NCBI GenBank assembly: GCA_913049785.1
Contig: CAJWXP010000017.1
Span: 1 to 44,029, forward strand
Source of the DNA: an uncultured Dehalococcoidia bacterium
Lineage (GTDB): Bacteria > Chloroflexota > Dehalococcoidia > Lucifugimonadales > UBA1127
Reading direction: 5' to 3'
Length of the DNA stretch: 44,029 nucleotides
The position numbers and the translations under genes are program-made. Below are positions 1 through 8,030 of the stretch, in pieces. The notes below the pieces were generated by a model. The model was not told where the DNA came from and ran no database searches. It saw nothing but the letters and a program-made list of their open reading frames with translations. Each line of letters starts with the position of its first letter. The stretch's first letter is position 1.

Positions 1-84
1 CTCCTGGGCGGCGAGGCGTTCTGCCGCTGTAAGTGGGTCCGCGCGGGGGTCAGTGTGGTGGGTGTGGACGCACTTACGAGGCAT
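1..84 (-). CDS. Possible 5' end of a protein, cut by the window edge
   Basis: An open frame starts at an ATG read leftwards from position 84 and stays open for all 28 codons to the window edge. It begins MPRKCVHTHHTDP and continues with an alanine-rich, helix-like stretch. No clear ribosome binding site precedes the ATG, and the fragment is too short to assign to a family. It could be a chance open frame. From 85 to about 269 I see no gene, only a G-rich tract near 100-120. Confidence 0.3.
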   Translation of the reverse strand, partial: MPRKCVHTHHTDPRADPLTAAERLAAQE

Positions 85-269
85 TGCTGTTTCTATGGGG
101 GGTAGGGGGGAGGCAGCGGGGAAGGTGTCAATGATGTTTGGAGGCTGGTTGCCAGCGCAGTCGGGGCTAAGTAGCCTCTCACATCACGTTAAGTAGAGAA
201 GCCTACCGGACAATAGGTTCAGGGCGCTTCATCTTGATGTGATATACCGGGATACGACATGTCCGCCTG

Positions 270-494
270 CTACGAGGCGAGCATCAACCATTCTTCGTTG
301 ATTGAATTGGCCTTCTTCGAGTCGGCATCCATGACAATCTCATAGACAGCTAGATGGGGGCGATCGGCCCCGAAATACTGGTCTGAAGATGATTCAATGA
401 TGCCGGTCTTACCCCAAAGGGCCCTCAGTGCCTCTGTCTCTCCCACTACTTTGACGTGGTCGCCCACATTGAACTTGGCCATATTGCATTTCAC
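270..494 (-). CDS. Small KOW/SH3-like hypothetical protein
   Basis: A protein of 74 residues (70 if the second Met, ATG at 482, is used). It opens with FNVGDHVKVVGE and a following Gly-Lys-Thr-Gly-Ile turn, the pattern of a small SH3/KOW-like beta barrel in which GDxVxV is followed by a KGxxG turn. The C-terminal part (YEIVMDAD...EEWLM) looks like the closing strands. GGAG lies just upstream; spacing suits the first Met slightly poorly and the second rather long, so the start is uncertain. The protein at 2216-2482 has the same layout. No function can be assigned; KOW-like folds often bind RNA or proteins. Confidence 0.55.
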   Translation of the reverse strand: MKCNMAKFNVGDHVKVVGETEALRALWGKTGIIESSSDQYFGADRPHLAVYEIVMDADSKKANSINEEWLMLAS

Positions 495-595
495 TCCAGC
501 TCGATTTTATTGTTCGCCATTTTACAACCACATTTCCAACTACTGTGAAGCACCTCCGGTGCCACGTCAGGCGGGAGCGTTGGTTTCCGTTTTGG

Positions 596-892
596 TTATC
601 GGCCTCTTTCTTCACGCGCCTCTACACTGATAATCCCGTCAGAACTATCGAATGAGAACGAGATAATAACCACAGACGGTCCACCATCATCCGATGCTAA
701 TTCCCCCCTTACCATTATCGTCATTTCTGCAGTAGAAGTATCCCATTCCTCTGTAGCTGCTCGCCATTGACCTACTCGGGAAACGACATCGTTAGTAAGA
801 TGTTTTGGTGCTTCAAATGTTGCATCTCTACTGCTAGCAGCTAATGCTTTGGCGTAGGCATCGGCAGCTGCCAATCGATGTTGTACAGGCAT
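596..892 (-). CDS. Hypothetical small protein
   Basis: A protein of 98 residues starting at ATG 892, which has AGAGG eight bases upstream; a GTG at 901 is in frame but sits directly on that ribosome binding site. The N-terminal half is rich in Ala and charged residues and probably helical. The C-terminal half is Ser/Asp-rich beta-like sequence ending in an Arg/Glu tail. No signal peptide or membrane segment is visible. I do not recognise a family. It lies about 100 bases downstream of nothing obvious on the same strand; 893-1106 appears to be non-coding. Confidence 0.5.
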   Translation of the reverse strand: MPVQHRLAAADAYAKALAASSRDATFEAPKHLTNDVVSRVGQWRAATEEWDTSTAEMTIMVRGELASDDGGPSVVIISFSFDSSDGIISVEAREERGR

Positions 893-1106
893 AAATCGCA
901 CCTCTTAGTTTATTGACCACTAAACCAATCAATGGGAAAAACCAAAGCGAATTTGCTCTGGAATGGAACAATTCCGCTATCTTAGCCAGTCGACGCGGAG
1001 AATGATATACCTGCGGTCAATTGAAACACCTATGGCCTTAATGGTGGTGTGTCAGGCCCGGTTTACGGTATACAGATCAGCCCATTGTTCATCCTACCCT
1101 GTACGC

Positions 1107-1540
1107 TTACTCCAACCGTTCCACGTTATCGTGTTCAGGCTTCCAGTCCATGTAGTACGGACCATCGGGGGCGCGCCACTCCCGCAGTGTGATGATGTAG
1201 CCCGATGGGTCTTTGATCGTGGCTTGGGTCCCCCAGAAGGTCATTGCTGCCCAGGGTTCACTCTCGATCTCTACTCCAGCCGCCTTCAACTCTGCAATGG
1301 CGGCATTAATGTCCGGCACCTCTAGCCCGATGCGAGGCTCCGTCCGTCCTGGTCTGGGGTATTGGTGGCACTATACCCCAAATTAAGCAGCACTTCGCCC
1401 AGCTCAAGGTATGCTGACAACCGACCGTCCAATTTGTACTTCCGAAAGAGCTTGAATCCCAGTATCTTCGTGTAGAACTCTATCGATTCTTCGGCGTTTC
1501 GGGATGGCAGATAGATGTGGCTGAATCCTTTTACGTCCAT
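1107..1540 (-). pseudogene. VOC (glyoxalase/dioxygenase-like) protein, frameshifted
   Basis: The N-terminal half reads MDVKGFSHIYLPSRNAEESI and continues FYTKILGFKL, a classic vicinal-oxygen-chelate first strand and helix. It starts at ATG 1540 with GGGAGA upstream. The frame stops near 1322 shortly after DQDG, but the next frame resumes exactly there (TEPRIGLEVPDINAAIAEL) and gives the second half, with the typical WG..A...DPxGYxI ending at 1107. One missing base near 1340 explains the break. Intact it would be about 144 residues, normal for a single VOC domain. The metal site includes the first-strand His (SHIYL). Substrate unknown. It is either a decayed gene or a sequencing error. Confidence 0.8.
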
Positions 1541-1796
1541 GGTCTCCCTTTCGTTTGGGCTCCCGTCCATTAATCTGGTTATGTTCAGTAATGCTTGGCT
1601 ACTTCGAAATGGTGGCGATACCATACAGCACGTTTCCCACCTCATGTACACCATCGATATAGATAAAGGCTTCAAGGATGTCAAAGACCACTCGCCTGAT
1701 GGGACCCTGCCTGTCTGTGGCCCATCCCATCTAACCTAGTAGGAGTTCCCTGGTGGCGGGACTCCCCTTTGCGTCGGGCTAACGCCTAAAGGCCAA

Positions 1797-2161
1797 CTAG
1801 GGAATCAGAAACAGCTTTCCTGAGGTCAACCGGCCCTGCAGTTCACGATGTGCATCAGCGGCATCCTTCAGAGCATATCTTCCGTGGACATTGAGGTTCA
1901 GCTTCTCGCTTGCCACCCAGCCGAGCACCTCTCCTGCGCGGCTGCTCCGACTCTGCCCTGGTGGCGGTGTAAGAGCTCAAGCCTGGCCGTGTCAGGAACA
2001 GTGATGGGGTTCAACACGGATAGAGAGACCGGCGGTACCGGGCCACCGGAGGCGTCATACGATACTAGGTATCCCCTAGGGGCAAGAGAGGCGACGCCAC
2101 CTTCAAAGGTTTCTACACGCACCGCGTCGTACATCACCAGGACAGCATCAATGTACTTCCC
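1797..2161 (-). pseudogene. Remnant of a quinone oxidoreductase (zeta-crystallin type)
   Basis: Only the C-terminal third of an NADPH:quinone oxidoreductase-like MDR protein is left, spread over three frames. Frame one gives VMYDAVRVETFEGGVASLAP followed by RGYLVSYDASGGPVPPVSL. Near 2000 the match moves to a frame reading LFLTRPGLSSYTATRAESE. Near 1940 it moves again to AGEVLGWVASEKLNLNVHGRY and ends GRLTSGKLFLIP at a stop at 1797-1799. These blocks are in the correct order for the family. The Rossmann core and the N-terminal GroES-like domain are absent, since upstream sequence is unrelated. At least two frameshifts plus a truncation make this a genuine pseudogene. Confidence 0.75.
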
Positions 2162-2215
2162 CATGGTTGACACTGTCCCCTTGTCTCTAGAACTTCTTCG
2201 GCTTAGACTTCCGCC

Positions 2216-2482
2216 ATGACACAACAGTCAGCAGCCTACCTAGTTCCTATGCCTGACGGGCGTCTAATGGACACGCGATACCGATTCATGCGGGGAGACA
2301 GAGTATTAGTCATATCAGGGCCACACAAAGGCAGTAGAACCATCGTAGATAGCCGTGACGGCCAGATGAAGGGCGAACACGGCCTGGTATCTGTCCCCAC
2401 CTACAACGTGATGCTTGGAGAGAATCGCTGGGCACAGGTGCAGTGGGACTGGGTGCAGAAGGACCATGACGGCTCACTGTAG
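2216..2482 (+). CDS. Small KOW-like hypothetical protein
   Basis: A protein of 88 residues. Its centre reads RFMRGDRVLVISGPHKGSR, a good KOW/SH3-type barrel signature, followed by a loop and a strand pair containing YNVMLG and WAQVQWDWVQ. There is no signal peptide or membrane segment. Its architecture (GDxVxV, KG turn, Y-x-V-M strand, Trp-containing last strand) parallels the 74-residue protein at 270-494 on the other strand, so the two may be distant relatives. It is followed after 36 bases by a membrane protein gene on the same strand. Function unknown. Confidence 0.55.
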   Translation: MTQQSAAYLVPMPDGRLMDTRYRFMRGDRVLVISGPHKGSRTIVDSRDGQMKGEHGLVSVPTYNVMLGENRWAQVQWDWVQKDHDGSL

Positions 2483-2518
2483 CTGTTTGGTGCTAGATGC
2501 TAGCAAAAAGGTAGGTTC

Positions 2519-3154
2519 ATGATCACTCTTGCAGTTTTTGAGGGCTTTTGGGGCCAAGTCTTTGAGTATCTGCCCTTCGCTTTTACCGTAGCCGTCACGG
2601 TAATCTTCGGTCTCATAACACTCGTGTATGATTTTTTGTGGCGTCGCGAGGTGCGTCCTCCTCCTGGCGCATTGCCGAGAATCCACATCCTTATTGACCC
2701 GAGAATAGCCCCACGGCGCTGGCTAAATCGGGGGAAAACAGCAGCGAAATTTGGATGTGGGTTCGGAATTTTCACAGGGTTTTTGTTTACATCGTTCGCC
2801 ATCAATCCACCAGGGGTGGGAGCGCAATATGGACTGGAGCAGGAGCCCAATCGGTGGTTGGTGGCCGGCGCATGCTTAGCTCTGGGGGCATCGATTGTGG
2901 GGTTCGGAGCAACCATCTACCTTCAACGCCGTCCCTGGCAAGAGGCTGGTACTTTGGCACTTGTAGCATTCCTAGCATCATTCGGCCCGTTCCTGACCAC
3001 CTGGGACACAAGATGGCTTGGCGTAGGCCTTGCGGTGATGGGGATCCCTGTAGGGTTCATTGTGCTGGGAGTAATTTACATGGTGCACGGGCTGAGGATC
3101 AGTAGTGAAGTGGAAGCGCGTCGGGAAGTTCCTGAGAGCTCAGGTTCATCCTAG
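2519..3154 (+). CDS. Integral membrane protein, unknown
   Basis: A protein of 211 residues starting at ATG 2519 with AAAGGTAGG upstream. Hydrophobic segments lie at about residues 17-40, 75-95, 112-132, 142-160 and 165-190, giving four to five membrane spans. A basic, proline-rich cytoplasmic loop (about 41-70, with PRIHILIDPRIAPRR) sits between the first two. The tail is polar and charged. No catalytic motif is visible and I do not recognise the family. It may be cotranscribed with the small protein just upstream. From 3155 to about 3245 nothing is evident. Confidence 0.6.
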   Translation: MITLAVFEGFWGQVFEYLPFAFTVAVTVIFGLITLVYDFLWRREVRPPPGALPRIHILIDPRIAPRRWLNRGKTAAKFGCGFGIFTGFLFTSFAINPPGVGAQYGLEQEPNRWLVAGACLALGASIVGFGATIYLQRRPWQEAGTLALVAFLASFGPFLTTWDTRWLGVGLAVMGIPVGFIVLGVIYMVHGLRISSEVEARREVPESSGSS

Positions 3155-3335
3155 TTGCTGCCCTCCAGAAATTGCACGCAACTCTGAGCCCTATCCCCTC
3201 CATACCTTCTGGGACTCCTTAATGGTATGGCCCCCAATTCGTTGACCGCAGGGCTACAATGTCGGCATCCGAGGAGGATTTAAGACGGCATTACAGCGTG
3301 ATAGCCCCTACCTTTGGGCCACATGGCTGACCAAG

Positions 3336-3932
3336 TTGTTGGTCGGTGAAAACTCCTGTGAGTGGGCGGCATGGTTTCGGGGCCACTACCAAAGGTACGA
3401 ACAAGTACCCAGCACCTTCGATGAGACAACTTGGCAATTGAACCACACCGCATTGCTCAACCGCATCCGGACTGACCTAGAGGCTAAAGGCAACAGCGTC
3501 TTCATGGAGAACCAGAACTCTTTTGCCCTGAAGGGCCACGCCGCTACCTTGGGCGGCAAGCCTGATCTCATCACGGTGTCGGGCAAGAACGGCACCATCT
3601 ACGACGCCAAGACAGGGAAACCAAGCCCCTCCCACCATGTTCAGGTCATGGTCTACATGTATGCCGTGCCTCGGGTTCTGAGCCAGTACAAGGGCGTGAC
3701 CTTCGACGGAAAACTCATCTATACCGACCATGAAGTGAACATTCCAAGCACCGCTGTGGATCAGCCCTTCATCGAGAACCTTGGGGAGCTGATTCGACGC
3801 GTAGCTGACAAGACGCCGGCTAGGAAAGTACCTAGCCCTATGGAGTGCGGGTTCTGTAACATCGCCAAGTCCGAGTGTCCTGAGAGGATGGCTGGAGAGG
3901 TGATGCAGCAGGGGGAGACGGAAGACTTCTAA
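3336..3932 (+). CDS. Cas4-like PD-(D/E)XK nuclease with Fe-S-type cysteines
   Basis: A protein of 198 residues from a TTG start. The nuclease core is visible: GGKPDLI (Asp77), YDAKTGK (Asp90-x-Lys92) and QVMVYMYAVP (Gln104, the QxxxY-type helix). One Cys near the N terminus (Cys8, in SCEWAAWF) plus Cys171, Cys174 and Cys181 form the one-plus-three arrangement that holds an iron-sulfur cluster in Cas4/AddB-type nucleases. The start is doubtful: the frame is open back to 3246 and reads plausibly (SPYLWATWLTKLL) with no ATG or GTG, while an ATG at 3259 lies in another frame. The real N terminus may be lost to a frameshift. No CRISPR or cas genes are nearby. Probable DNA-processing role. Confidence 0.75.
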   Translation: MLVGENSCEWAAWFRGHYQRYEQVPSTFDETTWQLNHTALLNRIRTDLEAKGNSVFMENQNSFALKGHAATLGGKPDLITVSGKNGTIYDAKTGKPSPSHHVQVMVYMYAVPRVLSQYKGVTFDGKLIYTDHEVNIPSTAVDQPFIENLGELIRRVADKTPARKVPSPMECGFCNIAKSECPERMAGEVMQQGETEDF

Positions 3933-3950
3933 AACTATACTTATTGGCTC

Positions 3951-3977
3951 CTGGTTCGCCAGGGGCGAGCTGGTTTT
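3951..3977 (+). terminator. Possible weak terminator
   Basis: Downstream of the nuclease stop, CTGGTTCGCC can pair with GGCGAGCTGG around a three-base loop, using some G-U pairs, and is followed by TTTTC. The U tract is short, so activity is uncertain. Confidence 0.3.
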
Positions 3978-4001
3978 CGCATTAGAAGAGGGAGGGTCTG
4001 G

Positions 4002-5069
4002 ATGACGACGTTAGTGACCGGCGGAACCGGATTTGTTGCGAGCAACGTCGTGAGGATGCTTGCAGAGAGAGGTCACGAGATCGTCTGCTTCGATCTCAAC
4101 CCACCAAGCGCATTGCGGCAAGAGTACGTCAAGCCTTGGGCGAGCTGTATCACGTTCAACCAGGGTGACATCCTCAAGCAAGAAGACCTCAGCGAGCTTC
4201 TGAACAAGGGTATCACCAAGGTCGTGCATGCAGCGGTGTTAACCGGAGTGCTCCCGGAGGTCGAGGCGGGTCGAAGTCGCTCCATCGTTGACATCAACGT
4301 GATGGGTACGACCAATGTGCTGGAACTGGCTCGTCAGCTGCCTATCGAGCGGTTCCTGTATGTGAGCTCTGGGTCTGTGTACGGGGAAGACTACGCTCCC
4401 AATGAAGCTCTAGTCGAGGACACTACGCCCAGACCCCAATCGCTCTATGCGCTCACCAAGTACACCAGCGAACTCCTGACCCGTCGGTACGGATCACTTC
4501 CACGGCTTCCCTACGGTCAGTACGCGTCTGGGCACACCATACGGCCCTATGGAGCGCGTTACCGACCATCGTGCCAATCAGTCTGTGTTGAAGGCCTGGA
4601 CGGGGAGCATTGTGCGAGGCGAGCCGATTGAGGTTGAAGACCGAAAGGTCGAGAGGACATTACCTACGTCACCGACATCGCGGAGGGTATTGGTGCCGTG
4701 CTTGATGCTCCTGTGCTGGCCCATGATATCTACAACGTCTCGGGGGATGAGCGGACCTCAACGGAGGGACTTCTGAATCTCTTGTCGGAGTTGGAGCCAG
4801 GATTGCGTGTGGTGGATGTTATGCCTACCGCACCCCAACGCAACACAACGTATACCTTTTCCACCATTCTAGAGAATTTGGCAGATTCCAAAATCACCAT
4901 TTGGGCAACGGACGGCACAACGGTGTTAGCAACAAACGATGATTTTGGTGGAACGCAAGCATCACAGATTCAGTGGTCACCGCCTGACGCGAATAGGTTT
5001 TACGTGACCGTAGAAAGCGCCGATGGGACGTTAACGGGCACCTACATCATCAGGTATACGGCCAATTAA
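4002..5069 (+). pseudogene. NAD-dependent epimerase, frameshifted, running into a PPC-like domain
   Basis: From ATG 4002 (GGGAGG upstream) the sequence is an extended SDR epimerase: TGGTGFVASNVV nucleotide-binding turn, acidic FDLN, and the catalytic YALTK. Near 4500 one extra base moves it to the +1 frame, which reads HGFPTVSTRLGTPYGPMERV. Near 4656 a missing base moves it back (DITYVTDIAEGIGAVLDAP). The epimerase match ends near 4840 (PGLRVVDVMPTAPQRN). The last 75 or so residues instead resemble a bacterial pre-peptidase C-terminal (PPC) beta domain, with TVLATNDDFGG and FYVTVES...GTYIIRY. PPC domains are normally secreted and there is no signal peptide here, so the join is probably non-functional. 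Confidence 0.7.
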
Positions 5070-5137
5070 TCGGTGCATACGCCTCTGACCAACATTGTGA
5101 ATTGTGAGCGATGACACCCTGGTGATAAGGGAGTTCT

Positions 5138-5899
5138 ATGAATTTCGATGACATCTTCCCCATCGGGCTGGATATAAATGATGCCTGGGATTTGCTTTGG
5201 CCGCTGGCCGTATACATTGCGGGGCTGGGCATTTATGCCATCTTTGTCTTCAAGTTCTACCGGTTCGTTGCCTCGCGGGACATGTTTGAGCTGGACGTAT
5301 CCAAGTATGAAGAGTCCCGGTTGCGATGTGTCAGGGCTTTTCTCCATGTGGTCCTATACCTGGGGAAATACATCCTGTTGTTTCCCATCATCGCCTTCTT
5401 CTGGTTTGCCGTCCTCACGTTGATTTTGACCTTCCTCTCCAGAGACCAGTCGTTCTCTGACGTGCTCATGGTGGCCATGGCGGTAGTCGGTTCGATTCGA
5501 GTGACCGTGTACTACAATGAGGACCTGTCTAAAGACCTGGCGAAGATATTGCCCTTCGCCGTGCTTGGTATCTTTCTCGTCGATGCATCGTTCTTCACCG
5601 TCTCAGATTCGTTCGATGTGCTGAAAGAATCGAACGACAACAGAGAGAGCATCCTCTATTACCTGGCATTCCTGATTGTGATGGAGTTCGTTCTGCGACT
5701 CACCCTGGCTGTAATCACCTTCTTGAGCGCACTGAGAAACCGTCGGCGAGGGGTTCTAACACCAGTTGCGTCCGCAGTGTCCACTGCAACAGTCGCGCCA
5801 CAACCTGAGACTGCCCCCCCTGTCGCGCCTATCGAGGAGCCGATTGCCGACGAATCTCAGCCCGAGGCTCAGAAGCCTGAGGCCGATGGAACCCCTTGA
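5138..5899 (+). CDS. Multi-pass membrane protein with acidic proline-rich tail
   Basis: A protein of 253 residues preceded by AAGGGAG. Hydrophobic spans lie near residues 18-40, 68-100 (possibly two), 105-118, 135-152 and 168-195. A charged loop (about 42-65, ELDVSKYEESRLR) lies between the first two. After residue 205 the sequence becomes a low-complexity tail of Pro, Glu and Ala that should extend from the membrane. No enzymatic motif is visible. Its stop codon overlaps the frame of the following lipoprotein gene, so the two are likely cotranscribed and may act together at the cell surface. Family not recognised. Confidence 0.65.
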   Translation: MNFDDIFPIGLDINDAWDLLWPLAVYIAGLGIYAIFVFKFYRFVASRDMFELDVSKYEESRLRCVRAFLHVVLYLGKYILLFPIIAFFWFAVLTLILTFLSRDQSFSDVLMVAMAVVGSIRVTVYYNEDLSKDLAKILPFAVLGIFLVDASFFTVSDSFDVLKESNDNRESILYYLAFLIVMEFVLRLTLAVITFLSALRNRRRGVLTPVASAVSTATVAPQPETAPPVAPIEEPIADESQPEAQKPEADGTP

Positions 5900-5946
5900 T
5901 GACATCCAGCGTCTCTGTTCCTGAGAGATATTTAAGGAGCAATGAC

Positions 5947-6498
5947 GTGAAGAACATGAAAAAGGTTTCCCCGATGAGTGGCCTGGCAATCCTGGCTTTG
6001 GCAGCCGTAGCGTGTTCCAGCGGCGAATCCGATGTAGCGGCGAGTATAGGAATCGAGCCTCCCTCAGGAAGCCTGCCAGTCGATTCCAACCTCAATCCCA
6101 GCACCATCGAGCCGACTGACCCCGGCGGACTGACGCCGATTACCATTCTGGACACCGTTGACCTGGATAAGTGCAACTTCATCCACGCCATCAATGCGTG
6201 CTTCACCGAAGGCGCGCTGCCGGACGATATCTTTCCTGGTGAAGTCATGGAAGTGTACTATTACGCGCGAGATTTGCTGGCCGAGGCCTTAGGCGTCGAC
6301 CCGTCCTCCGCGAAGATTACAAATATTACGCGTGTGGACTGGCCCGATGCCTCACTGGGCGTGCCGGAACCGGGATTCTCTTACATCCAGGTGATCACCC
6401 CGGGATTCAAGATGGCCATGGAGCTTGAACCGGAAGGGACGCAGTACGTATTCCACACCGGCACAAACCGGGTGGTTCCCGCGCGGCCCATCCAGTAG
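5947..6498 (+). CDS. Lipoprotein with a WPDxSLG-type domain
   Basis: A protein of 183 residues from GTG 5947, chosen because AAGGAG lies eight bases upstream and because it places a proper lipoprotein signal at the N terminus: basic MKNMKK, a hydrophobic core, then AAVAC with Cys23 as the lipidation site. A Ser/Pro-rich spacer follows. The C-terminal part (ITRVDWPDASLGVPEPGFSY, then ITPGFKM and YVFHTGT) matches a small domain I recall from many Chloroflexota lipoproteins, usually written WPDxSLGCPxPG...Y.YHT; here Val replaces its usual Cys. Role unknown. It follows the membrane protein gene directly. Confidence 0.7.
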   Translation: MKNMKKVSPMSGLAILALAAVACSSGESDVAASIGIEPPSGSLPVDSNLNPSTIEPTDPGGLTPITILDTVDLDKCNFIHAINACFTEGALPDDIFPGEVMEVYYYARDLLAEALGVDPSSAKITNITRVDWPDASLGVPEPGFSYIQVITPGFKMAMELEPEGTQYVFHTGTNRVVPARPIQ

Positions 6499-6510
6499 GA
6501 GCGTTTTCTA

Positions 6511-6765
6511 ATGACTGATATGGGGGACGCATTCGCGGTGGCACGGGCTATCGACGGCCATCTGGCGCAGCGAGATACCGACTACGCTGACGGGGTTGTA
6601 GAGGCATTCACCGAGGCGCTCTACGATTACCGTGGTGACGGCGAACTGGATGCGTTTGTGGAGCGATGCTGGGAGTTGCTGGAAGAAGCAGGTGGCTCCC
6701 TGAATGGCGAAGATGCCGATGGTCGCTGCTTCCGCGCCATCGACTCCGTCTTCAGCAGTGGATAA
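6511..6765 (+). CDS. Small acidic hypothetical protein
   Basis: A protein of 84 residues, strongly acidic and mostly helical by composition, with AGGAG nine bases before ATG 6511. It follows the lipoprotein gene by 12 bases and is likely in the same transcript. Two Cys (in ERCWELL and GRCFRAI) are present, with no zinc-site spacing. No family recognised. Confidence 0.55.
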   Translation: MTDMGDAFAVARAIDGHLAQRDTDYADGVVEAFTEALYDYRGDGELDAFVERCWELLEEAGGSLNGEDADGRCFRAIDSVFSSG

Positions 6766-6771
6766 GTGCCC

Positions 6772-6800
6772 TTAATGTACAACTACCCGTGGTGTACACT
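6772..6800 (+). promoter_or_regulatory. Possible promoter giving a leaderless DUF362 mRNA
   Basis: TACACT at 6795-6800 is a good -10 box, 17 bases after TTAATG (a poor -35). The ATG at 6807 begins six bases after the -10 and has no ribosome binding site, so transcription would start at or next to the start codon. Confidence 0.3.
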
Positions 6801-6806
6801 GCTCCT

Positions 6807-7910
6807 ATGACGACACAACCTCAGTCCTCGCGAAAGAAATCAGTGGTGGCCGTGGTGCGCTCCACGCCGGAAACGGTGCTGGATGACGTAGGGAAGGTCA
6901 TGCGCCTGGCTGGCTACCAACAGATACTCCCGGCAGCTACCCAGGTCCTCCTCAAGATCAACATCTCCTGGCAGCACTGGTACCCCGCGTGCTCCACATC
7001 GCCGTGGCAGCTTGAAGGGGTGGTCAAGACGCTGCGGGAGGACGGCTACACGGACCTCGTCGGAGCGCACAACGGCACGGTGGTCGTCGACTCGTACGTG
7101 GGCGAGGTCGCCAACAAGCACAAGGCGGTCACTGACAAGCTCAACGTGCCCACCGTCCACCTGGATGTTGAGCCCAACAAGTGGGTGACCTACAAGCCCA
7201 AGGGCGAGATGCTGGTGCTCGACAAGATATTCCCGGAGGGCATCACCATCCCGGAGAGCTTCGAGGGCAAGAGCATCATCCAGCTACCTACGATGAAGAC
7301 CCACGTGTTCACTACCATGACCGGCGCAATGAAGAACGCCTTTGGCGGGCTGCTGAACCGCAAGCGACACTGGACCCACTCTGTAATCCACGAGACGTTG
7401 GTAGACCTGCTGACCATTCAGCAGGAGATACACCCCGGCCTGTTCGCGGTGATGGACGGCACTTTTGCTGGCGATGGCCCTGGCCCAAGGGCGATGCGAT
7501 GGCACATCCCTGGCGTGCTGCTTGCTTCCGCCGACCAGGTGGCTATCGATGCCATAGCGGCGAAGATGATGGGCTTGAATCCCATGGATATCAAGTTCAT
7601 CCGGCTGGCCCACGAGCGAGGTCTTGGTTGCGGCGATCCCGATGAGATAGAAGTAGTGGGTGAGGACATCTCAGAGGTGAACTTTGGGTTCCAGGCGGTG
7701 CAGAACACCTTTGCCAGTCGAGGCCAGAAGCTCATCTACTGGGGGCCGTTAAAGTTCCTGGAGAAGCTGTGGCTCCACTCACCGTTGGTGCCGTTGGCCT
7801 ATCTGGCATCCAACATCTACCACAACGGCTACTGGCGCACCTTCAAGGGTAAGAAGCGCATCCGTGAGGCCCTGAAGACACCCTGGGGCAAGTTGTTCTC
7901 CAGCTACTAG
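6807..7910 (+). CDS. DUF362 domain protein
   Basis: A protein of 367 residues. The start at ATG 6807 is chosen because upstream in-frame sequence overlaps the preceding gene. Family features include an early VLLKINISW stretch, the central IIQLPTMKTHVFTTMTGAMK with its Lys-Thr-His, FGGLLNRKRHWTH, then VMDGTFAGDGPGP and ASADQVAIDAIAAKMMGL. DUF362 proteins occur widely in bacteria and archaea, sometimes fused to ferredoxin domains; their reaction is not established. No ferredoxin cysteines or signal peptide are present here, so it is probably cytosolic. It is convergent with menG, with the repeat at 8031-8175 in between. Confidence 0.85.
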   Translation: MTTQPQSSRKKSVVAVVRSTPETVLDDVGKVMRLAGYQQILPAATQVLLKINISWQHWYPACSTSPWQLEGVVKTLREDGYTDLVGAHNGTVVVDSYVGEVANKHKAVTDKLNVPTVHLDVEPNKWVTYKPKGEMLVLDKIFPEGITIPESFEGKSIIQLPTMKTHVFTTMTGAMKNAFGGLLNRKRHWTHSVIHETLVDLLTIQQEIHPGLFAVMDGTFAGDGPGPRAMRWHIPGVLLASADQVAIDAIAAKMMGLNPMDIKFIRLAHERGLGCGDPDEIEVVGEDISEVNFGFQAVQNTFASRGQKLIYWGPLKFLEKLWLHSPLVPLAYLASNIYHNGYWRTFKGKKRIREALKTPWGKLFSSY

Positions 7911-8030
7911 AGATTACTGAATGCCTAATTGGTCAGCCTTCTCAACTCTTCAGAAATCCACCTAATAAATAGTAATGTTGTAATAATGATAAGCTTCAGC
8001 GTCCGACAGGAATGTGAATCCAGAGCTTCT

